From assembly GCF_028858725.1 (NCBI RefSeq), contig NC_084776.1:310001-374000 (forward strand): a stretch of DNA of 64,000 bases, written 5' to 3'. The DNA is from Colius striatus. Lineage: Eukaryota > Chordata > Aves > Coliiformes > Coliidae. Both the position numbers and the translations under genes were made by a program. Of the stretch, positions 1 through 11,300 are shown in pieces; positions within the stretch are counted from its first letter, which is position 1; the number at the start of each line of letters is the position of its first letter. The notes beneath the pieces are model-generated. The model was given only the letters and a program-made list of their open reading frames with translations. It searched no databases and was not told the origin of the DNA.

Positions 1-185
1 CTCAGCGCGGCGCCTCACGCCGGGCCGGGCCGGGCCTCGCCGCGCCTCCCGCTGGCGGATGCGGCTCTCCCGGGCCGCGGGGCGGGGCCGGCCCGGGCCC
101 TGCCTCCCTCCCGCCGGCGCCGCCGGGCCCGGGCCCGCTTTGTGCGGCGCTGCGGAGGGCCGAGGCGCGGCCGCCGCGCACTCAC

Positions 186-220
186 CCGTCGCCCACCACC
201 ACACACTTGATCGCCTGCAT
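186..220 (-). CDS. RAC3: RAC3, first coding exon (partial gene): Rho-family small GTPase
   Basis: Reading leftward from the ATG at 220-218, the exon encodes MQAIKCVVVGD plus two bases of the next glycine codon, then a consensus donor (GG|GTGAGT). This is the invariant Rac N-terminus: strand beta-1 and the start of the GxxxxGK P-loop, which is completed in exon 2 beyond position 1. The split inside the glycine codon matches the usual Rac exon 1 boundary. RAC1, RAC2 and RAC3 are identical here, so the RAC3 assignment rests on position: in mammals RAC3 lies directly downstream of LRRC45 in the same orientation, as it does here. Rac3 is a membrane-anchored GTP/GDP switch that controls actin and is enriched in neural tissue. 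Only intron 1 (1-185) and this exon are in the window. Confidence 0.9.
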
Positions 221-283
221 CTGCCCGCGATGGCGGCGCCGCCGCGACTCCGCCGCAGTGACAGCCCGCGCCGCGGGGCGGGG

Positions 284-325
284 CCGAGCCGAGCCGAGCC
301 GAGCGCGGCCGAGCCCAGCCGAGCC
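284..325 (-). repeat. Short GAGCC/GGCTC repeat upstream of the RAC3 start codon
   Basis: Near-perfect iterations of GAGCC on the plus strand (GGCTC on the RAC3 strand) lie about 65-105 bases upstream of the RAC3 ATG, within the probable 5' UTR or core promoter. The later copies are degenerate. Confidence 0.6.
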
Positions 326-605
326 CTGCGGCGGGGGCGGGCGCCCCGCCGGGCCCGCCCCGCCGCGCCGGGCTCCCGCCGGCCCCGCTCCGCGCCCGCC
401 GCCCGCGCTGCCCCGGGGGCCGCCCGTGGACCTGCCGCCGCGGGCGCCGAGGGCCCGGCCGGGAGGACGGAGGCTCCTGCAAAGGGCGGCAGCGCACGTG
501 CAGCGCCGGCCCAGCCCGCCCCTCGCCCGCCCTCTTCCCCGCAGCCACCGGCCCCGTCCCGCTGCCGCCCCGGGCTCTCCGCCTGTCCCAGCGCCGAGCG
601 GTAAA

Positions 606-1144
606 CTACTCGTGCGCTGCCCCTTGAACCAGCATGGGTTCTGCCCGGGCTCCCACAGCGCATAGCCCCTGGCCCAAGGATGAAGCTTTGAAACCCGGCT
701 GCAGTGTAACTGCAGATTTGACCAGCATCTGCCCGGAGTCACTGAGGAACAAGAGTGCCGCAGTGCAAGTTCTGTATGAAGATGACTTGTAGATTCCTTC
801 ACCTCTCAACGTACTCCATACCAAGAAAAGAGAGAACTTGTGTAGCGGTACTGTCTCACAACAACCAGTGTTGCTGTTCCTTTACTTGCTGGTCTACAAA
901 GCTGCCCCCCACCCCTATATTACCTAGCTATCAACACAGGCTTTCTCCTCTCCTTGGGATTGGGACCTAGGGTTTCCAGCTTCTCTGCTTTTACCACAGT
1001 CCAGAACCAAACTCTGTAGACATACTTAGCTTATTCACCTATAATCCAGGACAGACTAGCAGGATCTTCATAAGAGTAACACTGCAGCAGGTCCTTCCCT
1101 CCATCCCCATCAGCCAACCATCCAGCTTGTCACTATCCAGTGCT
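606..1144. other. Short intergenic gap between RAC3 promoter and LRRC45 3' end
   Basis: Composition is ordinary here, without CpG enrichment. I see no exon, repeat or RNA gene. Small open frames in this stretch have no recognisable product. It separates the likely RAC3 promoter from the inferred LRRC45 cleavage site, so two tandem genes lie only a few hundred bases apart. Confidence 0.5.
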
Positions 1145-2316
1145 ACATGAAAATGAAACCGCTCTTTATTAAAAAACAGAGCAAAACTCATGAAAAAATC
1201 ACAAACAGAAATCAACCTGCCCACGTAGAAAGTTTCCTTTTCCAGTTGCCTCTTAAAATGTGTACTGCTATTTCATTTCTCCCACCACAGACTCACTGCA
1301 GAAACTCAGAGGAGGCTCTCATACTGCTGCCCTGACAGAGGTCTCCACTTTCTCTGATTCAGACCTTCACATCCCTTCCTTTCCTCCGTGACACATGAGG
1401 ACTTAATGTTACCAGGAAAAGGAAGCACCTTCTCCCCTTTGCATACTGAGTAGCAGCTTCCCAGTAGCTCGTCTCCAGGGCAGAGCTCAGACAATTGCAC
1501 TCAGCTCCAGGATCCTGAGAAGCCATCAGAACAGTTCTGGCATTTGTCATAATGCAATTAAATCTCGATCCATTTTGCCCACAAAACCTCCAGTGAGGGG
1601 CTGTGGTTCATAGTGCGTAAGCAAAGATGCTGACCTCTCACACCCAGCACCCCCCCTTCCATGCCAGTTGGTGTTGTATTGACTTGAACCAAGGCCAAAG
1701 GCCAGTTGTCCAACAAGCATATGGATAGCCACCGCACACATTACTACAGCCAGAGCCACGGACGGGTGAGGTAAAAGAGCCAAAGCAAGCCCCCTGTCAG
1801 TCACTGCTTCCATCTGTAAGCCCTGGGTATAAAAGCACAGGTGGGTAGGACGTGGTGTTTCCAGCAGCTTCAGGACCCCATGAGCAGAGTAAATGGCTCC
1901 TATCTACAGAGAACTGTAAACGCTGCCTGTTGTTTATCTGGTTTCCCTGTGAACAGCCCTGGCATCCATGCAAATGCTGCAGGGCTGCTGCCTGGGGGGA
2001 ACACACAACCCCCTGGTAACAACAGGGTGTGCCGACAGACTGGTGTTGTATAAAAGGACACAGAAACTACTTCAAATGCTGTAGCAGTGCAGGGGAAGGG
2101 CTCCACACCATGACCTCAGACCTATGAGCCTCTATCCCAGCCCTGGACACTTGTTTCCTCCTCTCCTTTATGCAATCAGGAACAAGATTTCTGAAGAGCA
2201 AGGGCAATTTTCCATGTTTGAAAGCCTTCATGTCACCCCACTCTGACAAAATTGTCCCATTTTGAAAGAAGGGTCTGTACCTGAATTGCTCACCCTTTTC
2301 TTGACAATCCACACTC
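1145..2316 (-). other. LRRC45: LRRC45 3' untranslated region (inferred)
   Basis: The LRRC45 stop codon is at 2319-2317 on the minus strand. The first canonical AATAAA on that strand downstream of it is at 1170-1165, giving a 3' UTR of roughly 1.17 kb if it is used. No further exon or open frame of note lies inside. The extent is inferred from the signal alone. Confidence 0.5.
1165..1170 (-). terminator. LRRC45: Candidate LRRC45 poly(A) signal AATAAA
   Basis: TTTATT on the plus strand reads AATAAA on the gene strand. It is the only canonical hexamer noticed between the LRRC45 stop codon and the RAC3 CpG island. Cleavage would be expected near 1140-1155. Confidence 0.5.
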
Positions 2317-5300
2317 TCATTTCCTAGAACTGTGGGTTTCCAAGGGGGAGCCCTGCACATATGCCATGATGGCATTCTGCAAGAAACTTGCTCGCTGGGC
2401 CTCTTGTTCTCTCATCCTGGAGATGTCAGCCTCTTTCATTCTCAGCTTCTCCAGAAGTATAGAGATTTCACTTTCTTTGTCCAGCAGTGCCTCACGGTGG
2501 CTACTTGACAGGGCTGTGGAAGAAGAGCAGTATTAGTAAGGAAAATCAGGATGTCTCTAGAATAAACAGGAATGACATGTTATAGACACGTTAGAACAGG
2601 CACATGAAAAAAGCTGCATGAGACACTGTAAGAGGATTTGATAACAAGAGGTTATACGTCACTTTGTAAGAAATAGAAACATTTTGTTTGCTGCACAGCT
2701 TTGGGTAGTTTTGTGGGTCTTGGTCTCTATAAAATGAGGACAAGATTCCCTTCAAATACATCAGGATGGAGAGTAAAATTCACAGCTGTAACTCACAGTC
2801 AGAGAGCACTGTTGATGCTACCTGTAAGCATAGCTCAGTACTAGGCCCACTGGAGGTTAACTTAGCACTACCATTTGAGAAGCATGAAAGGATCCCTCAC
2901 CTTTCATCTGTCTCTCCAGGGCTGCAATCTTCTCTCTCAGCCCGTCCTGTGCTGTGCGTTCAGCCTGCAGGTGTCCAATCTGCTCCTGTAACTCAACTTT
3001 CACTTTATTCACCTCTGCCACCTTCTCCTCTTCCTTGCTGTTCAGGTCCTGACACACAAAGACAAATCCGAGAATAATGAAGCGACTTTGGTAACTTGCT
3101 CTGCCCCTGTGGTGACCACATCTCTACTCCAGTCCAAAGTACCTGCTGAAGTTCCTCTAGCCGCCTCCTGAGTCCATCAGCCTGCAGGCCGAACTGACTG
3201 GCTTTGGCCTGGGCCTCAGCAACCATTTGTTTTTGCTTAAGGCAGAAGTTCTGAGCTTCATCCCGTGACTCGGTCATCAGACGCAGTTTCTCTTCTAAGT
3301 GTTCTAGTCGTTGCTGCTGTAAGACACAAAGACAAATGAAAATACATCAGTCTCACTCCGTTCCTGCAAAGGGATTCTCCCTTTTCTTCCAAGCACAGCG
3401 AATCTTTAGTTGAGTCAATCGTTGCTGAAGAACAAGTGCAGGCCATGGTGCATACGGTGCTTCTCCCTTGCATTCAGGAGTGAATCTGAGCTGCTTTCCT
3501 TTCTGTTGCTAGGGAAAACATTCTGATGGAGATGCTGGAAGGCCCAGCTCACCCACTGAAAAACAGAGGCATGTCCTTGGTAGGAGCACCAATGTCACTG
3601 CTAGTGTTCACAACTAATGCTCTGTCTTCACTTCCTCCAAATGCCAAATGTCTCTGAAACACTGCTGTACGCAGCTAAGCAACTGCTGTGTCCCACCACA
3701 AACACGTCAGCTTTTGTGTTTGCAATTCAGTATTTTCTTTAGTGATGTTACATTCTCATAGTTTTGGTGTATTTCCTCATCCTTTGTTCTCTTTGACAGC
3801 ATGTTGACTTCATTGCCATTTCACAAAGTTCAATTCTACAGTGACGTTTTATCCTACAACAGTAGCCACCTGTGGAAGTTTTCCCTGAGTCCAGAGCAGC
3901 CCATGAAAGCTGCTGTTAAACAGGAGGACTGACACCTGGCTTTTAGCTTCACCACTTGACAACTTAAACAAAATTCTGCTCTGACAATATCCACATCAAT
4001 TCCATTAGTACTAGAAAGCACAGAGTAGGTGGGGACGGTGGTTATGTCCTGAAGACAACTCAAAGCAGACTTTTCAGGACTCCTTCCTCAGAAATAATAC
4101 TATTTCCAGGCAAGTGAAATCCAGAGCAGGGAGTTACTCAGCAGTTTCCCAAGACAAAAAACAGGCTAATCAGCCAAAGCCACTCCAGCCTGCACGCAGG
4201 TCTTGTCCTTACCTCCTCCAACCGTGCTTGATTCCGGACTTTTATTAACTCCTCCTCTGCCTTTCCTCGCTCAGTGAGTGAAGTTGCTTTGACTTGGCTC
4301 AGCTCCTGACACAGGAACATGAAAGATTGTTCCAGATAGAGAAGCTGCAACACTGGACAGAAAACATGAGCAGTTTCCAGTTGCAGGCAACAATGTGACA
4401 CAACTGTCTCCCCTACTCAGGGGAAGGGAAGACAAACAGAGAGTACATGCCTCTTCTAACCGAGATTGACACCTAAATTCAATGAGAATTTCAGTTATAT
4501 GAGGCCAAATAATGAGTGAAGCTTTCCAAAGACAGAGGAATAGGAGAGGGCAGTGTTGCATTTAGCTGGGGGAATAGATGAGGAGATAATACGCTACACT
4601 ACTTGGCACCACATGAGAAACCTGTGAAGTCAAACCATGCTAAGAATCTTTACTTTGTTCAATCAAAATCTACAAGTTTCTCCTTAGAACTTTCTCCTTT
4701 ACTCCAAAGCAGTAAAAATCATTTCAGCTGGTTAAGTGGTTAGCCATTTTCTGTTCTTTACATAGGTCAGCAAAGGAAGACTCCACAAAGCTTCCCTGGC
4801 AGCCTTCTGCCATTACTATCGGAGCACTCCAACATGCCTGGGGCATTCATTCTCACCTCCTCCAGAGCTATCTTGCTGGCCTCCAGCCTCTGGATCCTGT
4901 CCTGCATGGAACGTTCCCTGGCCTCAAAGTGCTGTGCCATATGATCCACCTGCAAAGCAGTAGCAACCATTTAGGCAAGTGACAGAAATCCACCAATTCT
5001 AGGCACAGCAGTATGGCCACTTGACCTGAGAAAGAATATCCTCTCACTGACCCACCTACTACCAAATAAAACCTCTTACCTCCCTCAGACCTCCACTAGG
5101 AAACTGTAATATAATAGAATCTGCCCTCTAAAAACTGAGAACTTTACACAGAGATCACCTTCCAGGCCAAGATGAAAGGCACAGAGACTGAGCTCTTGCC
5201 TTCAAGTGGTACAAAAGACCAGAGATTAATTTTCTAGTGTAATGTGGCTGACATCTTCCTGGCCTACATCTTTTCTTACAAGACTTCAAAATCTATTGCT

Positions 5301-8300
5301 GTATATTTTTTTTGTGAGATTTCACACATAAATACACAGTCCGGAGAGCAGTGGTCACAGCCTCTTGTCCCGTCCACACTCAGACAGAATGCTCCTGAAA
5401 CATTACATAGAAGGAAAAAGCAAGCTGAGTCCCATTAAAGGACTGGTTTTATATAGCATGTATGTCTCAGTTTCCTCCATTAATGCCTCATTATTTCAGT
5501 AAGCATGGCAAGATTGCTAATTCCTAATTACGTCTATGTATAGCAAGACTGACACAAGGTCCAGCCTCCAAGCCTCCTTTGTAGACTCCTTTGTACCACT
5601 CTGGCCCATACTCTTGCAAGCTACAAAATCTTACTAGCTAGTAGAATGTCTTCAGTGTGATGTTTCCAGTCAGGCTTTGCTTGTAGAAATGGCCCATTAT
5701 TCCCACACTAAGTCCAAGTCCACTAAATTTCTTTAAGAGCAGCTGACAGTAAACAATGACCTCCGGTGGAATCTGTATGTCCGGGCCAAAGAGAGACTAA
5801 CCTCGGTGCAGAAATACCATTCCTACCTCTTTTACTCGAAGGGATTCCATGTCTTCAAGGCTTTGTTTAAATTTTTTCTTCTCTACCTCCAGTCGTTCTG
5901 TAGTTTAAAAGTAGGCATATCACAACTCTGGCACTCCTGCTATGCAGGCTATAGTTATACTCTTATCATAAACTCTTCCACCCTTTCTCCCTTGTCTGCC
6001 TTGCTCTGGACTTGAGGACAGTAAGCCCAGCCCACAAGGTGTACATCAACTGTTTCTGCTTCTCCACTCACCCTCAGCCTGCACATTCCGCAGCTTCAGC
6101 TCTGCTGTTGTGTTGGTCAAGTCTTGTTTTACCTGGAATAACTGATCCTGCTGAACTCTGCACTTCTTCTCCAACTCATCCACCTACAAGGAAATTACCA
6201 CCACAAAAGATTTTATCTATTAGCAGAGAAAGTTGTCTGTATAGAACAATCAGCAGAGACATAAACAAGGATCAAAGGAGAGGACGTACAGACATACAGA
6301 GCAGGAGTGAACAATGTTTAAGTCCTGCTTCTCAGCCTTGGACTTGCTTTCCTACCTGGTTTCTTAGAAGGAGATTTTTCTCACTGGCAGCAGACAAGTC
6401 ATGCAAAAGCTTGCCTTCCCGATCAGCACTTTCCTGCAAGGAGAATCCAACTAAGAACCTCTAACAACCATAGTTAATGCACTATTAGTCTACTCAAACC
6501 AACACCCAACTGAATCCAATCTCCTCCATAAACACTGTGGCTCCTCTCCACACCTCACACTCACAAGACAAGAACTTTTGTCATGACAACTGTTTTTAAC
6601 TCACTAAAAATTATGCTTGTCTGTCCCCTCCAGCATCCCCAAGTCTACATAAACAGGCATGACCTGGAACCTTGCTCTCAAATGTAACTAGTACTTATCT
6701 GGCTCACCTGCTTTTGCTGCTGGAGCTCCAAGAAGTGGTGCTCAGCCATGCTGGTTTGTTCCTGTTTTGCTGCATTCAGTAGCTCTCCCAAATTGTGCAC
6801 CTTCTGCTCAGACAGAGCCAGAGCAGCTTCAGTCATCTGCAGCCTATACGCAGAAACAGTCTCTAGAGTCCTTTGTAAAGAAGACACTTCTAGTGAGCCT
6901 TCTATGCTACCTGGTACAAGACGTTAACACATATTTTGCAGTGGATGACATCAGGATGGCTAAACGAGGCATTTTGTGCCCCTGGGAAAGACACCACTTA
7001 TTTCTGCACCCAGCAGCCTCTGCAAACAGTGAGTGACCCAGAACTTCTCAGAGCCTGCTGTACCATTGTGTTCTCCCTGTATTATCTTCCATGAGCTGTT
7101 TCCGCGCCTGGACCCCTCATGGAGAGCACAGCTGGTTATTTCATACCACTGCAAGGTTGTTGAAAATTAGGGACAGAATTCTAAACACAGACAGGAGCAA
7201 TTTGATTAATCTGTATGAAGGACATACCCACGCTGAGGCATGGTGTAATGAAATGTCCTCTAGAACTGAATGACCAGCTTCATCAGTGTTTGAAGTCTAA
7301 TCACTGTCACGTGCATATGGCTCTACCTAACATTGCTTTTTTAAATTCACCTGCTTTTACACCAATGCACTGTAATTTTACTGAAAAACAAGGTAACGAT
7401 CAAGGTAAACCCAAAGGACTGAACTGACCATAATTTCTGGATATGACTGCAGAACTATATGAAATAGTAAACAAGCCACTCAATGAGATTACCCCCCCTT
7501 TTAAGAGCTCTCCTCAGCACTGCCTATACAGCAGAGAACAGTGGGAAAGCTAAAGTTTTCCTCCTCCATACTTGGCTTTCAGTGAATTCATCATAGAGTG
7601 TTGCTCATCCAATGCTTCCTGCAGCTGGCTGACTCGTGCTGCAGACACCCTGCATTTGGTGGGGAAAAAGGCAAAAAATAAGAGAAAAGGATGGGCGATT
7701 TCTGCCCAGAAATGGAGGGGGCTCAGTTCTGCTATCAAAGAGCAGAAAGCACTCAGAAATGCAGCTCACCTGTCACTCCTGGTTATTTCTTCTCTCTGCT
7801 TGTCTATAGTGTCCATCAAATCTAAGAACTGTGAACAAGGCAAACATCAGTGGGAAAACAGCATCAATTTGAAGCATCTGTGTTTCTCACCTTTCTTCCC
7901 CTAGTGACGGCTGAAGACAAATCAAGCCACTCTATTGAAAGCAAACAAACTGGAGATTTGATGAATTCATTATCAAATCCCACTGAGGCCACCAGCTATA
8001 GTGACTCAGCACCATTAGGTGTCAGAAGGAAAAGAGTCATATTTCTAGGGTTTCACCACTTGAAAAATATCAAACCAGCCGCAAAAGAAGAACTGAAAAC
8101 ACAAATATGGGTGAAAAAATCACTGAAACTCCTCCAGAATCCAGAGTATGTTCAGTAAGATGTGTTCATACCCCCATACTGTCATGGATTTGACTCCTAG
8201 GCAACCTAGCTCAGAGGAAGCACACAATCTACTGAAGCATGCTGTGTGTCCACCCATAAAGATGCACACACAACTTAAAGTGCACAATAACCACAGAATG

Positions 8301-11300
8301 GTTTTGGTTGGAAAAGTCCCCGAAGCTGCTGCAGTCCCAGCCCTCCCCTCACCCTGCCAAGCCTACCACTAATCCACGGTCCTCGGCACCTCAGCTCCAC
8401 GGCTTTGGGATCCCTTCAAGGGCTGGGCACTCCCCCAGCTCGCTGGGCAGCCTGGCACAGGGGCTGACACCCCTCTCAGGGAAACAGTTCTGCCTCAGCT
8501 CCAATCTTAACCTCCCCTGGGGCAACTTGAGGCTGTTTCCTCTTGTCCTATCACTTGTTACTTGGGAGAAGCAGCTGACCCTCACCTCACTACAGCCTCC
8601 TGTCAGGGAGCTGTAGGGAGTTATAAAGTCTCCTCTGAGAGAGGAGTGCTGTCACTTAGTGTTTCATGGGGACACCAAGGGAAAGCGTAGTATTCCAGCT
8701 GCCCCATTTGAACTGACATCACACAGTATTGCTGACCTGCTTGGTCTTCTCATCCTTCAGACTCAGAATCTCCTTGGCTAGCACAGATGTTCGGTTCTGG
8801 GTCTCACTCAGGATAGTCTGACGGTCTTTGTTGTGATCCATGGCTTGTTCTGATGCAGAGAGCAGAAGAGCATGCACATTTCTAAAGCAATAGAATAGCA
8901 AGCAGTACTGGAAAAGATAGCACTGTCCTGTTTTCAGCTGGGACAGAAGAGCCATTCCACTTCAATGTGGGTAGGATGACAAAGGACATGCTGCATTAGC
9001 CATATCCAAACCTGGCTACTTAGAAACAAACTAGAGCCTGAAAGTCTCCTGTATTCACATGGCACAGTAATCTCAATCAAAACTACTTTTTTCCTCTTGC
9101 CGCTAAAAGTGAAACTTCCCACCTGACCAGTTCTCCTTACAAGACAAGAGGAAGCAATGTAAGGCACTGTGTAAATGCTGTTGAGAACAGCACCGGAGGA
9201 TGAACGGCTCTTTTCTGAAGCAGCGGGTGCCCTATATCTCTTAAGTAATGAAATTGGAAAGGAGTTACTGATTCCTTCCTCTTCAACAAGTAACACTTAC
9301 CTACAGCTTTCAGGATGTCACTAGGAACATTGTTCCCAGCCAGCTCCAGCCTCTTCAGGGTCTTGTTGCTGTGCAGACAGTTCAGCAAAGCTCGTCCCCC
9401 CAGAAGACCAATATTATTCCAACGCAAATCTAAGAAGAGAGAAAACTTTCACCTCAGCAGTCATGCATCTGCTGAGAAACACAGGGCTCAAGAGAAACAG
9501 TGCTTCTCATTCATCTTGTCCCAGTTTTGGCTGGGCCAGAGTTAATTATCTTCCTAGTAGCTAGGGTACAGTGTTGTAGTTTGGATTTAGTATGAGAGTA
9601 ATGTCCATAACACACTGATGTGTTTAGTTTTTGACAAGTAGTGTTTACACCAAGTCAAGGATTGTCCAGCTTCTCATGCCCTGCGAGCAAGAAGGCTGGA
9701 GAAGCACAAGAAGTCAGGAGAAGATGCAGCCAGATGATCCAAACTGTCCAAAGACATATTCCATACTACTGGATGTCATGACTAGTATATAACTGGAGAG
9801 AGTTGACTGAGAGAGGTGAATTGCTGCTCAGGGACTGGCTGAGCAGCAGTCAGTGGGTGACTGAGCAATTACTTTGTGCACTACTTATCTTTCTTGGGGT
9901 TCATTGCACGCTCTTTTGGTTATATTCCTTTTCTCTACTAATTACTACCATTACCTTTTTAAACGTCAATTAATAAGCTGCTCTTATCTCAACCCATGAG
10001 GTTTACTTTCTTTCAGTTCTCCTGCTCATCCCACTGGCGATGGGGAGGCAGCTGCTGGCTGGGGTTAAACCACAATAATCTACAAGCATGGCTAATTCCA
10101 GGTGTCTCAGCACAAACACAGGCAAATACTGTCTCCCTTTTCAGGATGAATGAGAGGAAGGGAAAATGATACAGCAGGAAAGGCAAAGATGAATCTTACG
10201 TGCAGCTAAGTGCAGGAAGCCATTACAGCTCAAAAGGCATGTAAGTCTGTCCCTCACATTTTCATCTCAGGAGTCTTCCTACCACAATTTGTGGATGACA
10301 AAGAAGTGGCACCAAGAACCATGTTTTCCTGAAGGAAATTCTGGCAAAGTTCCTTATTAAAGACAAAGTAAGTGTGAAGTAAGACTCAAGAGTCTGACAC
10401 CAGCCATGTCAACAACATCTACACATAGAAATTAACCCATTTCCTCCACTATTAAGAATTGTTCTGCTCCAAGCACACAATCTTCATCTGCAGGTTTGGT
10501 TCCAGAGATTTCAATCACAGTTACCACTCTCTAAAGGCCATGAGCCTGTGACCTCTGTTCCCTGCACAAATCCTGCAAAGAGCTACAGACTGACAGGAAC
10601 TGAGAATGACACTGACCAGCTGGCAGAGACTGGAGCAAGCCATAACAAACCTGAAGATCTGTGTGTGTGTGTTTGTATGCATGCACATATGTAGGTGAGC
10701 AATGAACTAGTCACTCTTACCCAGCTCCTGAAGACTGGCATTTTGTTTCAGTGCCATGGCCAGCTCTCCAGCCCCTTGATGGTTGATCTGGTTATTGCGC
10801 AGATCCAGCCGCTGGAGAGAGTTGTTTGCTCCCAGTCCTTGGCAGAAAAAGGAGAAGCCCTCCTCCCACAAGCCAAGGCTGTTCCATTCCAAGATGAGGC
10901 TAGGAAAAAATCAGATGAGATTGGAGTTCATAGAATAAACAGAGAGTTGCAAAGGCTTGAATGTTACCTGGGCCACAGTACTCATTTGAACACCCAACTC
11001 CGCTAATAGATTCAGCTTCAGAGAGCAGGACGCATCCTCCAAAACAGCACCTTCAGGTCTCACTCCTTTACCTGTCCCATCCCTCATAAGAAACTGCACC
11101 ACTTAATAGTCTTCCTATTCCAGCAAAAATACACCCTCAACCCTTTACTAATGTTGTGCTCCATCTGGAAGGAGTGACAGAAAGAAAGGTAGGTACAATT
11201 TTTTTTACCTCCTGATGGATTTGTTCTGCCTAAGCAGTTTTCCCAAAGCCTCAGCTCCCATGGTTCGCAGGTTATTGCCCTGAAACAAAAGTCCCAGATG

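Larger units (their letters stand above)
1..605 (-). promoter_or_regulatory. RAC3: CpG island covering RAC3 promoter, 5' UTR, exon 1 and start of intron 1
   Basis: The stretch is extremely rich in G+C and CpG and drops abruptly to ordinary composition near 605. The RAC3 start codon lies inside it at 220 and the gene runs leftward, so 221-605 should hold the 5' UTR and core promoter. No TATA box is evident. Elements seen by eye are an E-box core within GCACGTGC at 494-501, several GGGCGGGG-type Sp1 boxes, and a YY1-like core ATGGCGGC at 230-237 on the plus strand. The transcription start cannot be fixed from sequence. Confidence 0.75.

Noticed and set aside
59..604. Plus-strand open frames opposite RAC3 exon 1
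   Set aside because: CpG-island artefacts with Ala/Pro/Arg-rich products and no recognisable domain.
8308..8616. 102-codon plus-strand open frame
   Set aside because: Antisense translation of a CR1 3' fragment.
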